Source: Microcystis wesenbergii NRERC-220 (GTDB taxonomy: Bacteria; Cyanobacteriota; Cyanobacteriia; Cyanobacteriales; Microcystaceae). From it: a stretch of DNA of 64,000 nucleotides. The translations under genes and the position numbers were made by a program. Position 1 is the stretch's first letter; each line of letters begins with the position of its first letter. This document shows, in pieces, positions 1 through 9,431 of this stretch. The notes under the pieces were generated by a model. The model was not told the origin of the DNA and searched no databases. It saw nothing but the letters and a program-made list of their open reading frames with translations. Location of the stretch: NCBI RefSeq assembly GCF_032027425.1, contig NZ_JAVSJA010000001.1, positions 1,736,001 through 1,800,000 on the forward strand. The letters are read 5' to 3'.

Positions 1-100
1 GAATCGGCAAGCCGTCGAGTTAAATCGTACTTCTCTTTACCTAGGTTTACTCCTAGTTGCTGTCTTGGGAATTTTATTTTCCAGCTATTTCTTTAACTAA
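1..100 (+). CDS. psbL: Photosystem II protein PsbL (3' part)
   Basis: The first bases, read from base 2, encode the last 32 residues of PsbL, beginning [15 protein letters not shown] and ending LFSSYFFN before TAA at 98-100. PsbL is a single-span thylakoid subunit of about 39 residues that sits at the photosystem II dimer interface. The start lies outside the window. psbJ follows 42 bases later on the same strand, as expected for the cyanobacterial psbEFLJ operon. Identification rests on the near-invariant sequence. Confidence 0.95.
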   Translation, partial: NRQAVELNRTSLYLGLLLVAVLGILFSSYFFN

Positions 101-142
101 TTAGTCCCGATTTATTGTCATCGCAATTAGGAGGTGTTATTC

Positions 143-262
143 ATGTTCGCAGAAGGTCGTATTCCTTTGTGGTTAGTCGCCACCATCGCCGGTCTAGGCG
201 TTATCGCCGTGGTTGGTCTTTTCTTCTACGGAGCTTACGCTGGTTTAGGTTCCTCTATGTAA
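143..262 (+). CDS. psbJ: Photosystem II protein PsbJ
   Basis: This 39-residue ORF starts [17 protein letters not shown] and ends [10 protein letters not shown], the full length and sequence of PsbJ. PsbJ is a single-span thylakoid protein next to cytochrome b559 that influences plastoquinone exchange and electron flow in photosystem II. A strong Shine-Dalgarno AGGAGG lies at 129-134, eight bases before the ATG. It is the last gene of psbEFLJ, and an intrinsic terminator follows at 291-326. Confidence 0.96.
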   Translation: MFAEGRIPLWLVATIAGLGVIAVVGLFFYGAYAGLGSSM

Positions 263-290
263 TTCCATTTCGGGTAATTATCCCCAGCAG

Positions 291-326
291 AAAACCGTTA
301 GTTATAGAAATAACTAGCGGTTTTTT
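291..326 (+). terminator. Intrinsic terminator of psbEFLJ
   Basis: Bases 291-305 pair with 310-324 through a four-base loop (AGAA), with one G-U pair, and a run of six T ends the hairpin. It lies 29 bases after the psbJ stop, where the operon should end. Confidence 0.85.
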
Positions 327-367
327 CACTATTCGGTTAAAGGTAAAGCTCGATCAAACTTTATACT

Positions 368-483
368 AATACTAAATCCCTTGAGTAACGCACAGAAAAC
401 GGGTTTCTCGGAGAAACCCGTTTTCTACTCATGCAAAAGGCAAAGGGGAGAATAAATAATCATTTTTTAATAAACGGATTTAT
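368..483. mobile_element. MITE-like element, copy A, containing a 31-bp palindrome
   Basis: The stretch begins ATACTAAATCCCTTGAGTA and ends AATAAACGGATTTAT, so its ends are imperfect inverted repeats. The right-hand block (GCAAAAGGCAAAGGGGAG, then AATAAATAATCA, then TTTTTTAATAA) matches the right-hand block of copy B at 26957-27068. The interior differs: here it holds a near-perfect palindrome at 395-425 (GAAAACGGGTTTCTC against its complement, one central base). There is no coding capacity. A non-autonomous element is inferred; no transposase is present. Confidence 0.55.
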
Positions 484-540
484 CCTAAATCCGTTTTTAA
501 TAGTGTGATTAACTCCCAAGTTATGGATTGTTTCTCCCTG

Positions 541-580
541 CTCCCCACACCCACGAAAAACTTTTTCAGCAGACCCTAAT
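541..580 (-). repeat. Solo end of the 47.2-kb inverted-repeat element
   Basis: Read on the minus strand this begins ATTAGGGTCTGCTGAAAAAG and continues into TTTTTCGTGGGTGTGGGG. It closely matches the left end of the element at 47225-47478. Only one end is present here, so it looks like a relic. Confidence 0.5.
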
Positions 581-581
581 T

Positions 582-615
582 AAAAAAAGGAGTCAAAGAC
601 TTGACTCCTTTTTTT
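582..615 (-). terminator. Bidirectional terminator after psbB
   Basis: A 15-bp perfect stem (582-596 with 601-615) has a four-base loop and A/T runs at its outer ends, so it can end transcription on either strand. It lies 22 bases beyond the psbB stop and is the likely psbB terminator. Confidence 0.85.
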
Positions 616-636
616 ATATAGATGATTTAGCTAAAA

Positions 637-2163
637 CTAAACTTCTTGTTTACGAGTGCTAAGATCACCCAATTTTTGGAATAAACCGAATTCCACTTGT
701 TCTTCCAGATCCGGATCTACCCCGGCGAATACGTCGCGGTAGATGGTACGAGAACCGTGCCAGATGTGACCGAAGAAGAATAGTAAAGCAAAGACAGCAT
801 GACCGAAAGTAAACCAACCTCTCGGAGAAGTGCGGAATACCCCGTCAGACTTGAGGGTTTCGGTGTCAAACTCGAAAGCTTCACCGAGTTGCGCTCTACG
901 CGCAAATTTCTTCACATCAGCAGGATCGCTGAAGACCTGACCATCGAGAGAGCCACCGTAGAAAGAAACGGTGACACCACTTTGTTCGATACTCAGTTTC
1001 GATTCCGCACGACGGAAAGGAATATCAGCGCGAACGATACCTTCCGAGTCAGTCAGGACAACGGGGAAGGTTTCAAAGAAGTTAGGCATCCGACGCACGC
1101 TGAGGACGCGACCTTCGCCATCTTTGAAAACAGGGTGTCCTAACCAAGATTTAGCGATACCGTCACCGCTATCCATGGCACCAGTACGGAATAAACCACC
1201 TTTAGCGGGGCTATTACCGACATAATCATAGAAAGCCAGTTTTTCGGGGATTGCTTGGTAAGCTTCGGCGATGGTGGCCCCATTGGCGATGCTGGCCTCC
1301 ACACGACGCTCAATTTCTTCTTGGAAATAGCCCTTATCCCATTGGTAACGGGTCGGGCCAAAGAGTTCGATCGGGGTAGTAGCATTACCGTACCACATGG
1401 TTCCAGCCACGACGAAAGCGGCAAAGAAAACAGCGGCGATACTGCTAGAAAGCACCGTTTCGATATTACCCATTCTCAAGGCTTTATAGAGTCTTTCGGG
1501 GGGACGAACGGTTAAATGGAATAAACCGGCGATAATCCCGACGATACCCGCGGCAATGTGGTGAGCCACCACACCCCCGGGGTTAAAGGGGTTAAAACCA
1601 GCCGGTCCCCATTCGGGAGCTACGGGCTGCACATGACCAGTTAAACCGTAGGCATCGGAAACCCACATCCCGGGACCCCAAAGGCCTGTTTGATGGAAAG
1701 CACCGAAACCAAAGCAAAGTAAACCGGATAAGAACAGGTGAATACCGAACATTTTCGGTAAATCGAGGGCAGATTCGCCCGTGCGGGGATCGATAAATAA
1801 TTCTAAATCCCAGAAAACCCAGTGCCAAACCGCCGCTAGGAATAGCAGACCGGATAAGACGATATGAGCGGCGGCAACGCCTTCAAAAGACCAGAAACCG
1901 GGGTCAACACCAGTTTCGCCGGTGACGCTCCAGCCACCCCAAGAACCAGTGACACCTAAACGGGCCATGAAGGGCAGCACGAACATTCCTTGCCGCCACA
2001 TCGGGTTTAATACGGGGTCACTGGGGTCGAAAATAGCAAGCTCATAGAGGGCCATGGAGCCAGCCCAACCCGCTACCAGTGCGGTGTGCATCAGGTGAAC
2101 GGAAATTAAACGGCCCGGGTCGTTGAGAACGACTGTGTGTACTCGATACCAAGGTAGTCCCAT
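637..2163 (-). CDS. psbB: Photosystem II CP47 chlorophyll apoprotein
   Basis: The 508-residue product begins [19 protein letters not shown] and is full length for CP47. CP47 is the six-helix core antenna protein of photosystem II; it binds about sixteen chlorophylls through histidines in its helices and passes excitation to D1/D2. Histidine-containing helices such as [16 protein letters not shown] and [20 protein letters not shown] are visible, as is the large lumenal loop between helices V and VI. The start is set by homology. A purine-rich AGGAGG lies just upstream on the minus strand (about 2174-2179). No psbT follows; a terminator does. Confidence 0.98.
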   Translation of the reverse strand: MGLPWYRVHTVVLNDPGRLISVHLMHTALVAGWAGSMALYELAIFDPSDPVLNPMWRQGMFVLPFMARLGVTGSWGGWSVTGETGVDPGFWSFEGVAAAHIVLSGLLFLAAVWHWVFWDLELFIDPRTGESALDLPKMFGIHLFLSGLLCFGFGAFHQTGLWGPGMWVSDAYGLTGHVQPVAPEWGPAGFNPFNPGGVVAHHIAAGIVGIIAGLFHLTVRPPERLYKALRMGNIETVLSSSIAAVFFAAFVVAGTMWYGNATTPIELFGPTRYQWDKGYFQEEIERRVEASIANGATIAEAYQAIPEKLAFYDYVGNSPAKGGLFRTGAMDSGDGIAKSWLGHPVFKDGEGRVLSVRRMPNFFETFPVVLTDSEGIVRADIPFRRAESKLSIEQSGVTVSFYGGSLDGQVFSDPADVKKFARRAQLGEAFEFDTETLKSDGVFRTSPRGWFTFGHAVFALLFFFGHIWHGSRTIYRDVFAGVDPDLEEQVEFGLFQKLGDLSTRKQEV

Positions 2164-2379
2164 TGACTACGCTCCTCCTATTGACAATTTAGTGTCCACT
2201 TAGACGCTTTTTATATTCAGGGTCAAAATATAAGCCCAACACTCTCGACGGTTAAGTGCAAGAGTTAGCCGACCTACATTATCCCTTGAAAAGTGTATCT
2301 ATTCTAAAGAAGTGTAACTATTGTTAGAACAGATTTCAAGTCTTTGCGATCGATCTTCCGCCAGAATAGTCCAGATAGG

Positions 2380-2500
2380 GGTGTAGGGTGTGGGGTGTGG
2401 GGAGAAGGGTGTAGGGTGTAGGGTGTGGGGAGATGGGGTGTGGGGTGTAGGGTGTAGGGTGTAGGGTGTAGGGTGTGGGCTGTGGGCTGTGGGGAGATGG
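2380..2500. repeat. G-rich heptamer tandem repeat (GGTGTAG type)
   Basis: Imperfect head-to-tail copies of GGTGTAG and GGTGTGG fill this part of the gap upstream of psbB. The same family recurs at about 30706-30785, 37575-37635 (opposite strand) and 47295-47322. It resembles the short tandemly repeated repetitive (STRR) heptamers known from cyanobacteria. There is no coding capacity. Confidence 0.8.
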
Positions 2501-2507
2501 GGAATTA

Positions 2508-2541
2508 TGACTGATAACTGATAACTGATAACTGATAACTG
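2508..2541. repeat. Heptamer tandem repeat (TGATAAC type)
   Basis: Four to five copies of the heptamer TGATAAC/CTGATAA lie immediately beyond the stop codon of the minus-strand gene at 2543. The same family occurs in at least seven other gaps in the window. Confidence 0.8.
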
Positions 2542-2542
2542 A

Positions 2543-2854
2543 TTACTTCCTCAGCAATTCTTCGGCATTTTGCAGGATTTCGAGGACTTGTTCGGCACTA
2601 ATCAAGCGTTTTAGCACCACTTGCCCAATGGTGGGGACAGTATCGGCAATTTCGGCACTCTTGGGGGCAACTTCCACCATAATCACGGCTTCTTCCACCT
2701 TATAAAGCCATAAAACCTGTTCTCCCTCTAAAATACCGATATTTAATCGCTCTATCTGCGGTGGTCGTCGCCAACTACTCGCATGATCCCACAAACCGCC
2801 AAATTCCCACACCCGTCCTATTGTCCAACCTGCCGTTAAGAAAAAATATTTCAC
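2543..2854 (-). CDS. Conserved hypothetical protein
   Basis: This 103-residue soluble protein has no signal peptide or membrane span. The N-terminus is aromatic-rich (MKYFFLTAGWTIGRVWEFGG) and the C-terminal 30 residues look helical and charged (AEQVLEILQNAEELLRK). It follows tatC on the same strand, 79 bases after the expected tatC start-side flank, and may be independently transcribed. I do not recognise a family. Its even composition and codon use suggest a real gene rather than a chance frame. Confidence 0.7.
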   Translation of the reverse strand: MKYFFLTAGWTIGRVWEFGGLWDHASSWRRPPQIERLNIGILEGEQVLWLYKVEEAVIMVEVAPKSAEIADTVPTIGQVVLKRLISAEQVLEILQNAEELLRK

Positions 2855-2933
2855 TTTAGTTACTCAATCTAGAATCAATCTCTAGCTTTCTGGCTTAATT
2901 AGTTTTCAGCCGTCAAATTTTATCAAAAAACTG

Positions 2934-3695
2934 CTAACGTCCCGTTAATTTCACCACCCCAATGCCCCCAAAGTATAGACCCAAGACCGCCCCTGCTAAC
3001 AGGGATTGGGTGAGAGGATCTGTGGAAGGGGTTAAAATCGCGCCTAAAATCACTGCCCCTAAAACCACGAAACGCCACCCCGATAACATTGTTTGCGAGG
3101 AAATAATGCCTAAAAAGCTCAAAATCAATTGAATAACGGGAATTTGAAAGGCGATGCCGGTACTAAAAAGTAAAAGTAAGACAAATTCAAAATAGCGCTC
3201 GATCGACCAAGCTTGTTCGACCACTTCCGCCCCATAACTGACAAAAAAGTTTAAAGCGGCGGGAATCAGGGCAATATAGGCAAAAAATAAACCAGCAAAA
3301 AATAAAACACTCGATCCTAACACTACCGGGACAATTAAACGCCGTTCGCGACGGGTTAACCCCGGCAGCACAAAGAGGATAATTTGCAAGAGAATGACGG
3401 GACTAGCCACCAGTATGCCGCTATATCCAGCTACTTTTAGGGAGACGAAAAAAAATTCTCCCGGAGCTAACTGCAAAAATTTTACTCCTTGGGCGGGAAC
3501 TTCCAGCACTTGCACTAGGGGTTTAACGAAGATAAAACATCCCACCGCACCTACAGCCACGGCAATTAAACTATAAAAAATCCGGCGCCGCAACTCCTCC
3601 AAGTGGTCAAATAAGGACATTTCCACTTCTCCGGGTAACTCATCGAGGAATTCAGGACTGTCTGGGGGTGGGGTTTTTACTTCTGTCGATGACAT
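2934..3695 (-). CDS. tatC: Sec-independent protein translocase TatC
   Basis: The 253-residue product has the TatC signature [20 protein letters not shown] near residue 26, then six hydrophobic spans and the conserved loop [12 protein letters not shown]. TatC is the receptor of the twin-arginine translocase; it recognises RR signal peptides and recruits TatA to export folded proteins across thylakoid and plasma membranes. The length is normal for cyanobacteria. The proline-rich N-terminal 25 residues are a cytoplasmic extension. No tatA or tatB is present in the window. Confidence 0.95.
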   Translation of the reverse strand: MSSTEVKTPPPDSPEFLDELPGEVEMSLFDHLEELRRRIFYSLIAVAVGAVGCFIFVKPLVQVLEVPAQGVKFLQLAPGEFFFVSLKVAGYSGILVASPVILLQIILFVLPGLTRRERRLIVPVVLGSSVLFFAGLFFAYIALIPAALNFFVSYGAEVVEQAWSIERYFEFVLLLLFSTGIAFQIPVIQLILSFLGIISSQTMLSGWRFVVLGAVILGAILTPSTDPLTQSLLAGAVLGLYFGGIGVVKLTGR

Positions 3696-3790
3696 GGCTT
3701 TGGCTCGATCGTTCTCTACTCAAGCCTTTATCCTAGCATTGTTGACCCTTGGCTATCAGCCGTCAGCTATCAGTTACCAGTTATCAGTTA

Positions 3791-4060
3791 TCAGATGTAA
3801 GTTTTTAGTGGACAGTCTTAATCAGGGGTCATTGATCAGATAAGAGAAGAGAATAGCAAGTGAGCAGCATTAAATGGCAGTTTTCTGCTGTCTTTTCCCT
3901 GATTACTGCTTACTGTTTACTGATATCAGACGTGAGTTTTTAGTGGACAGTCTTAATCAGGGGTCATTGATCAGATAAGAGAAGAGAATAGCAAGTGAGC
4001 AGGATTAAATGGCAGTTTTCTGCGGTCTTTTCACTGATTACTGCTTACTGTTTACTGATC
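3791..4060. repeat. Two tandem copies of a 135-bp sequence
   Basis: Bases 3791-3925 and 3926-4060 are direct copies with only a handful of differences (for example TGTAAG/CGTGAG near the start and CTGCTGTC/CTGCGGTC near the end). Each copy ends in the heptamer-like TTACTGTTTACTGAT. No ORF crosses it. It fills most of the gap between tatC and nadA, whose promoter must lie within or just after copy 2. Confidence 0.9.
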
Positions 4061-4156
4061 ACTGAAAAAAGCTCCCAGTCCCTAATCACTTTAAAAAAAT
4101 TTGCTATGATATAGGGACTTGTTTAGTATTTGGTAAAAATAACCATAAATCCTACC

Positions 4157-5116
4157 GTGTTCACAACTGTTCAACCCGCAAATCGATCGAGCTTACCTGA
4201 TGACCTATTTACAGCAATTAAAGAGCTTAAACGGGAATTAAACGCTGTTATTCTGGCTCACTACTATCAAAATTCTGACATACAGGATATAGCTGATTAT
4301 ATTGGTGATTCTCTAGGTTTATCCCAGCAGGCTGCCCAAACCCCGGCAGACGTGATCGTATTTGCGGGGGTTCACTTCATGGGAGAGACAGCTAAAATCT
4401 TAAATCCGGATAAGTTAGTATTGCTGCCGGATTTAGATGCGGGATGTTCTTTAGCTGATAGTTGTCATCCTAAAGATTTTGCTCGTTTTAAAGCCCAATA
4501 TCCCGATCATATCGTGATTTCCTATATCAATTGCAGTGCAGAAATTAAAGCCATGAGTGATATTATCTGCACAAGTTCCAATGCAGTCAAAATAGTTAAC
4601 CAAATCCCTGCCCATCAACCGATTATCTTCGCTCCTGATCGCAATTTAGGCCGTTACGTCAGTCAGCAAACTGGTAGAGATTTAGTTCTTTGGCAGGGTA
4701 GTTGTATTGTCCATGAAACTTTTTCCGAACGCAAGATAATAGAATTAAAAGTCGCCCATCCAGAAGCAAAAATTATCGCCCATCCTGAGTGTGAAGCATC
4801 GGTTTTACGCCATGCCGATTATATTGGTTCCACGACGGCACTATTAAATTATTCCCTGAAAAGTTCCGAAAAAACCTTTATTGTCGCCACAGAACCGGGG
4901 ATTATTCACCAGATGCAAAAATCCGCCCCAGAGAAAGTATTTATACCCGCACCAGCTTTAAATAACTGTGCTTGTAATGAGTGTCCCTACATGAGACTGA
5001 ACACTCTCGAAAAATTGTATCTCTGTATGCGAGATAAAACTCCAGAAATTACTATTTCTGAAGATTTAAGAGTTAAGGCACTGTTGCCGATTCAAAGAAT
5101 GTTAGAAATGTCTTAA
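4157..5116 (+). CDS. nadA: Quinolinate synthase NadA
   Basis: NadA condenses iminoaspartate with dihydroxyacetone phosphate to quinolinate in NAD synthesis, using a [4Fe-4S] cluster. The product shows [45 protein letters not shown], and the cysteine cluster [19 protein letters not shown] near the C-terminus. I chose the GTG at 4157 ([12 protein letters not shown]), which gives 319 residues. An in-frame TTG at 4130 would add nine residues with no family support. No nadB or nadC is adjacent. Confidence 0.93.
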   Translation: MFTTVQPANRSSLPDDLFTAIKELKRELNAVILAHYYQNSDIQDIADYIGDSLGLSQQAAQTPADVIVFAGVHFMGETAKILNPDKLVLLPDLDAGCSLADSCHPKDFARFKAQYPDHIVISYINCSAEIKAMSDIICTSSNAVKIVNQIPAHQPIIFAPDRNLGRYVSQQTGRDLVLWQGSCIVHETFSERKIIELKVAHPEAKIIAHPECEASVLRHADYIGSTTALLNYSLKSSEKTFIVATEPGIIHQMQKSAPEKVFIPAPALNNCACNECPYMRLNTLEKLYLCMRDKTPEITISEDLRVKALLPIQRMLEMS

Positions 5117-5160
5117 TCAGTTATCAGTTATCAGTGATCAGTTATCAGTTATCGGATGTG
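5117..5160. repeat. Heptamer repeat tract after nadA
   Basis: Copies of TCAGTTA and TCAGTGA begin three bases after the nadA stop codon. This is the same family as at 2508 and 59466. The rest of the gap to 5370 is AT-rich with no feature that I can name. Confidence 0.7.
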
Positions 5161-5375
5161 AGTTTTCAGTTGATTAGACATCGGCAAAAATTATAACCCA
5201 ATCAGAGCTTGCTTTGATGATTTGTACTAATGAATAGTTCGATAATCCCAATATATATCTATCGTTGCTAATTCAATTTAACGGAAAAAATATGGGGCTA
5301 TTAAAATAATTTTTATTTGGGTAAGTTTCTTGTCTAGAAAGAATTATAGTCTTGAGATAATATTAGGTAGAAGTC

Positions 5376-5400
5376 CACTGATTACTGATTACTGATTACT
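5376..5400. repeat. Heptamer tract supplying the stop of the DASH gene
   Basis: Three copies of TGATTAC lie here. On the minus strand they read CAGTAAT, giving the codons AGT AAT CAG TAA that end the cryptochrome gene. Confidence 0.8.
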
Positions 5401-6846
5401 GAAATGCTGAAGATAAATTTTTTCATTGTGTTTAATCGATTGAAAAAAATCGACAATGGGACGGGGATAATTAACCCCTAAAATCAACCCATAACGCTTT
5501 TGTTCCTCCAGAGATAATTTATAAGGTTCGTGAATTTTATCGCCTTTTATTCGGGCTAATTCGGGCAACCAGTGACGTAAATAGTCACCTTTGGGATCAT
5601 AATCTTTCGACTGTTTAGGGATATTAAAATAACGAAACCCTCGCGCGTCATTGCCGACACCAGCAGTGTAATTCCAATTACCCCAATTACTACAGACATC
5701 ATAATCAATTAATAATGACTCGAACCATTCTGCTCCCAGGCGCCAATCAATACCGAGATTTTTGGTCAGAAAACTAGCGACATTTTGCCGGCCACGATTC
5801 GACATAAATCCTGTAGCGGCTAATTCTCTCATATTAGCATCTACAAGGGGATAACCGGTTTTTCCCTCACACCAAAGATTAAATCTTTCCCAATCTTCTA
5901 GCCAAGGTAAATTAAGTTCTTGCAAACCAGATTTATAGAAAATTTTATTACCGTGTTTACTGCAAATAAATCGGAAAAAATCTCGCCATAATAATTCAAA
6001 AATCAGCCAATAGGTAGAGTCATTTTTTACTCTTTTTTGCTCATATTTTTTTACTTCCTCATAGATATAACGGGGGGAAAGACAGCCAAAACTTAACCAA
6101 GCTGAGAATTTTGAGGAATAATTAGTCCCTAACATTTCATTGCGGGTTTCCTTATAGGTTTTTAAGGAATCACTATCCCAAATATATTCTTTAACCCGTG
6201 ATTTTCCTACCATTTCACCGCCTTGAAACGACAGAACACCTCCCCGGTCTAGAATTGGTTCTGTTAAGCCTAAATCGTTTAAACTAGGAAGATTTCCCAA
6301 CTCTATTTTAGGCAATTTTGTCAACTTTTTCGGGGTGGGATAAGTTGTTCTTATTTCCCAATGACGTTCTACTTGTTTACGAAAATTAGTAAATAATTCC
6401 GGCAGTTGATTAAGGGTAAAAGGTAAGTCATCAGGATGATATAAAGTGGCCGTCCAAAAAGTTTTTATCTGCACAGGAACCCCGGATAAAGCCTTATTTA
6501 CCGCTTTTTCTACCGCTAATTCCTCTGCTGTTACCTCTTGATGATAATAAACCTTGGCTATCTGCAATTCTTGAACTAATTGCGGGATAATGTCTTCTGG
6601 TTTTCCCCGTCGGATAATTAAATTACCGCCTAAACTTTCCAGAGATTGTCGTAAATTTGCTACGCTTTCTAATAAAAATTTAGTCCGGAACTTGCCAGTT
6701 TTTGGAAACCCGTAGGAAGTAAGAGCAAATTGACGCTCATCAAAACAATAGAAGGGAATTATCTCTAATTGTTCTTGAACAGCTTGATAAATTGCCTCGT
6801 GATCGTGAAGCCGCAGATCATTGCGATACCAAATTAAAACCCGCAT
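5389..6846 (-). CDS. Cryptochrome DASH / photolyase family protein
   Basis: The 485-residue product has the N-terminal antenna-binding Rossmann domain (MRVLIWYRNDLRLHDHEAIY) and the C-terminal FAD domain. Typical DASH blocks are LVDANMRELAATGFMSNRGR, VASFLTKNLGIDWRLGAEWF and SNWGNWNYTAGVGNDARGFR. Such proteins bind FAD and a folate antenna and repair cyclobutane pyrimidine dimers in single-stranded DNA, and some act in light signalling. The last codons (FSNQ) and the TAA stop lie inside a heptamer repeat tract at 5376-5400, so the original C-terminus may have been altered. The gene stands alone. Confidence 0.93.
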   Translation of the reverse strand: MRVLIWYRNDLRLHDHEAIYQAVQEQLEIIPFYCFDERQFALTSYGFPKTGKFRTKFLLESVANLRQSLESLGGNLIIRRGKPEDIIPQLVQELQIAKVYYHQEVTAEELAVEKAVNKALSGVPVQIKTFWTATLYHPDDLPFTLNQLPELFTNFRKQVERHWEIRTTYPTPKKLTKLPKIELGNLPSLNDLGLTEPILDRGGVLSFQGGEMVGKSRVKEYIWDSDSLKTYKETRNEMLGTNYSSKFSAWLSFGCLSPRYIYEEVKKYEQKRVKNDSTYWLIFELLWRDFFRFICSKHGNKIFYKSGLQELNLPWLEDWERFNLWCEGKTGYPLVDANMRELAATGFMSNRGRQNVASFLTKNLGIDWRLGAEWFESLLIDYDVCSNWGNWNYTAGVGNDARGFRYFNIPKQSKDYDPKGDYLRHWLPELARIKGDKIHEPYKLSLEEQKRYGLILGVNYPRPIVDFFQSIKHNEKIYLQHFSNQ

Positions 6847-6879
6847 TTAACATCAATTAAAAGTTGATAACCGATCAAT

Positions 6880-6943
6880 AAGTAGTTAGGTGTTAAAAAC
6901 CATCAGACACCCCCCTTATTAAGGGGGGATTAAGGGGGGATCG
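6880..6943. repeat. Dispersed G/C-tract repeat, copy 1
   Basis: About 65 bases holding AGTAGTTAGGTGTTAAAAA, then CAGACACCCCCCTTATTAAG and GGGGGATTAAGGGGGGATCG. The reverse complement appears at about 50237-50303 with few changes. The C and G runs can form a hairpin. It lies upstream of the cryptochrome gene. Confidence 0.75.
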
Positions 6944-7094
6944 AAGCCAAAATCTATCTTCAATTTAATTAAGCTAAGACGCATTTAAAGTGCTTATTCT
7001 TAATATTAGCCGAATCTCCCTCAATCCCTTTACTGTTGCCTCTTGCCTCTTGCCTCTTGCCTCGTCTCAACAAGCAATTTAAATTACGAACAGC

Positions 7095-9431
7095 TTATCT
7101 TTTGCCGTAGTAATGGCCATAGTAACGATAATTGTGGTCTTTCCGACTAACATTATTAGCCAGTAAACCTAATACGGAAATGTGGGATAATCTCAGGTCT
7201 TCGAGCAGATTTTTCAGGGCAAAGCGATCGGTTTTGCCCAGTTTGGTGACAAGAATGAGGCCAGTGGCCATGGCGGCGAGAATTTTGGCATCGGCAAAAG
7301 CGGCGATCGGTGGTAGATCGTAGATAATTAGATCGAAGGCGTGGTCTTGCTGTAATTGCGAGATCATCTCCTGCATTCTCTGGGAAGAAAGCAAACGGGT
7401 GGGATCCGGGGGAATTGGACCGGCGGTAAGAATCGATAAATTCTCGTAGCGGGGTAGGGATTGAATTGCCTCGTTCCAATCGAGACCCTCGGCGATGACA
7501 TTACTAAGTCCGTGGTCGTTATCGAGATTAAGTCGCAGATGAATTTGGGGTCGTCGCAGGTCGGCATCCACCAGTAAGACTCTTTGTCCCATACTAGCGG
7601 CCGCCTTAGCGATATTCATTGATATGGTGGTTTTACCATCTCCCGGTGATACAGAACTAATCACGAGGGACTTGAGGGGGGAATCGGAACCGAGGAGGCG
7701 AATATTGGTGTTGAGAGTGCGGAAAGCTTCCGAGAAGGGGGAGAAATTATAGTAGGAGGGGTTTTCGTGGGCTGATTTCCCAGTAGTATTAGGGATAGTG
7801 ATTTTGCGACCGCCGACTGTTAACTGGGGTAGGGCGGCGGTGATCACTTTTTCGATCGTGCCAAGGTCTTTTTGCCAGGGAATTGCGCCCAAAAGGGGTA
7901 GTTTGGTATCTTCTTTTAGTTCATCTGCACTGTGATGAACGGGGTCTAATCTTTCGGCTAAAAAGGCCGCCCCTAGGCCTAGTAACAGACCACCGATAAC
8001 CCCTAAAGCCAGATTTCGCACGGGTTTAGGAGAAACGAAATCTTCCTCTACTTCTGGAGGGGCAATCAGTTGCCAAGGGACGACCTGTTGTGCCACCTTG
8101 AGTTGGAGTTTTTGTTGTTCCTCCAGAAAACGGCCGAGACTGGTGGTGGCAATTTCCAATTCTCGCTGCAAATCCGTATAACGACGGGCTAAAACCGCCA
8201 GATTTTTGACCGAGGCTTTCTGCTGTTCCAGGGCCCGGGCAAGGGATTTTACCTTAATTTCTAGGGTTTGGCGAGTGTTAGCGGCTTCCACCAATTGTTG
8301 GGTTAATTCTACCCGCAAAGCGCTTCGTGATACCAAAGCCGGGGAATTACCCACTGTCTGGGGCAGTTTTTCCCCTAGGGTTCTCTGGGCCTCTTTTTGC
8401 AGTAGGGGCAGTAAATTAGCCCGTTTTTCCTCTAGGGTGGCGATTATCGGGCTATCCTTGGCAAAAACTGCCGATTGTTTGGCCAATTCCACTTCTACTT
8501 CCTGTAGCTGCTTGAGCAAATCTTGATAACCGGGAGATTCACTGAGATAAGTGGCGATAATTGCTTGATCGGGGGCTAATCCCACCTGTTGCTGTAAAGC
8601 TTGATAGCGAGAGTTAATTTCGTTAAGGGCGACCTGGGCTGCCCGATAATCTTGTTCGGTAGCGGTTAACTGTTGTGATAAACGAGTCGCTTCTTTATCA
8701 GGATCGAGGAAATTGTATTGCTGCCGGAATTGCTGCATTTGTTTTTGTAGAGTATTAACTCGTTCCCGCAGCACGGGCAATTGAGCGTTAACAAAATCTA
8801 ACCCTTGATTAATTTCGGTCTTGCGTTCCTGAGAACTATAGTTTAGGTAATGACGGGCTAAATTATCTAAAACCAGCTTGATTTTTTCCGGTTCCTCATC
8901 CTGATAGGAAATTTCTAAAACTTTCGTCTCTTTTAATTGACTAATTTTGAGATCAGATTTGCCAGTTTTACTAATTAAATCACTGTAGGTAAAATCGGGA
9001 TATTTAGGCGTTATTTTACTAAGGATGGGATTAAGGAGTTGAGGACTTTTCAAGACTTCAATTTGGGTATCATAATCGATGTTCTCTCCACCCAACTGAG
9101 GTAGGATATCTTGGGCTGCCAACCTGAGAGAACTTTGATTTTCCTCAATGGGTTGACCGATGAGCAGCAGGAATTTACCTTGATAGATAGGGGTTTTTAA
9201 GAAAGTCCAAGCAGCGATCGCACCTGTGAGTCCTAGGGTGATGCCAGCGATTAACCACCAGCGATGTTTGACGACAGAAAGGACTTGACGCAGGTTGAGT
9301 TCCTCTTCTTCCTGTGTCACGGAGGGAATAAAAGCGGTTTGAGCAAAAACTGGCAGATTTCCTTGGCTGTGGGTTTTCAATGCCCCGTTTTGTTGGTTGT
9401 TCATCGCCTCGTTTTGTTGGTTGTTCATCAT
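7095..9431 (-). CDS. Wzc-like tyrosine autokinase / chain-length regulator
   Basis: The 778-residue product joins a Wzz-type domain (first membrane span about residues 57-75, long periplasmic coiled coil, second span near residue 475) to a cytoplasmic BY-kinase. The kinase shows Walker A SPGDGKTT near residue 595, Walker A' VLLVDADLRRP and Walker B LIIYDLPPIA. The C-terminus is tyrosine-rich (YRYYGHYYGKR), the usual autophosphorylation site. Such proteins control polysaccharide polymerisation and export. It is divergent from the flippase at 9669. A 24-base unit (MNNQQNEA/MNNQQNGA) is duplicated at the N-terminus, so the true start among 9431, 9428 and 9404 is uncertain. Confidence 0.92.
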   Translation of the reverse strand: MMNNQQNEAMNNQQNGALKTHSQGNLPVFAQTAFIPSVTQEEEELNLRQVLSVVKHRWWLIAGITLGLTGAIAAWTFLKTPIYQGKFLLLIGQPIEENQSSLRLAAQDILPQLGGENIDYDTQIEVLKSPQLLNPILSKITPKYPDFTYSDLISKTGKSDLKISQLKETKVLEISYQDEEPEKIKLVLDNLARHYLNYSSQERKTEINQGLDFVNAQLPVLRERVNTLQKQMQQFRQQYNFLDPDKEATRLSQQLTATEQDYRAAQVALNEINSRYQALQQQVGLAPDQAIIATYLSESPGYQDLLKQLQEVEVELAKQSAVFAKDSPIIATLEEKRANLLPLLQKEAQRTLGEKLPQTVGNSPALVSRSALRVELTQQLVEAANTRQTLEIKVKSLARALEQQKASVKNLAVLARRYTDLQRELEIATTSLGRFLEEQQKLQLKVAQQVVPWQLIAPPEVEEDFVSPKPVRNLALGVIGGLLLGLGAAFLAERLDPVHHSADELKEDTKLPLLGAIPWQKDLGTIEKVITAALPQLTVGGRKITIPNTTGKSAHENPSYYNFSPFSEAFRTLNTNIRLLGSDSPLKSLVISSVSPGDGKTTISMNIAKAAASMGQRVLLVDADLRRPQIHLRLNLDNDHGLSNVIAEGLDWNEAIQSLPRYENLSILTAGPIPPDPTRLLSSQRMQEMISQLQQDHAFDLIIYDLPPIAAFADAKILAAMATGLILVTKLGKTDRFALKNLLEDLRLSHISVLGLLANNVSRKDHNYRYYGHYYGKR

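Noticed and set aside
115-369. 84-residue ORF over psbJ
   Set aside because: It is an out-of-frame shadow of psbJ and its terminator; psbJ explains the region.
500-636. psbT downstream of psbB
   Set aside because: No frame encodes a PsbT-like peptide; the region holds a repeat end and a terminator.
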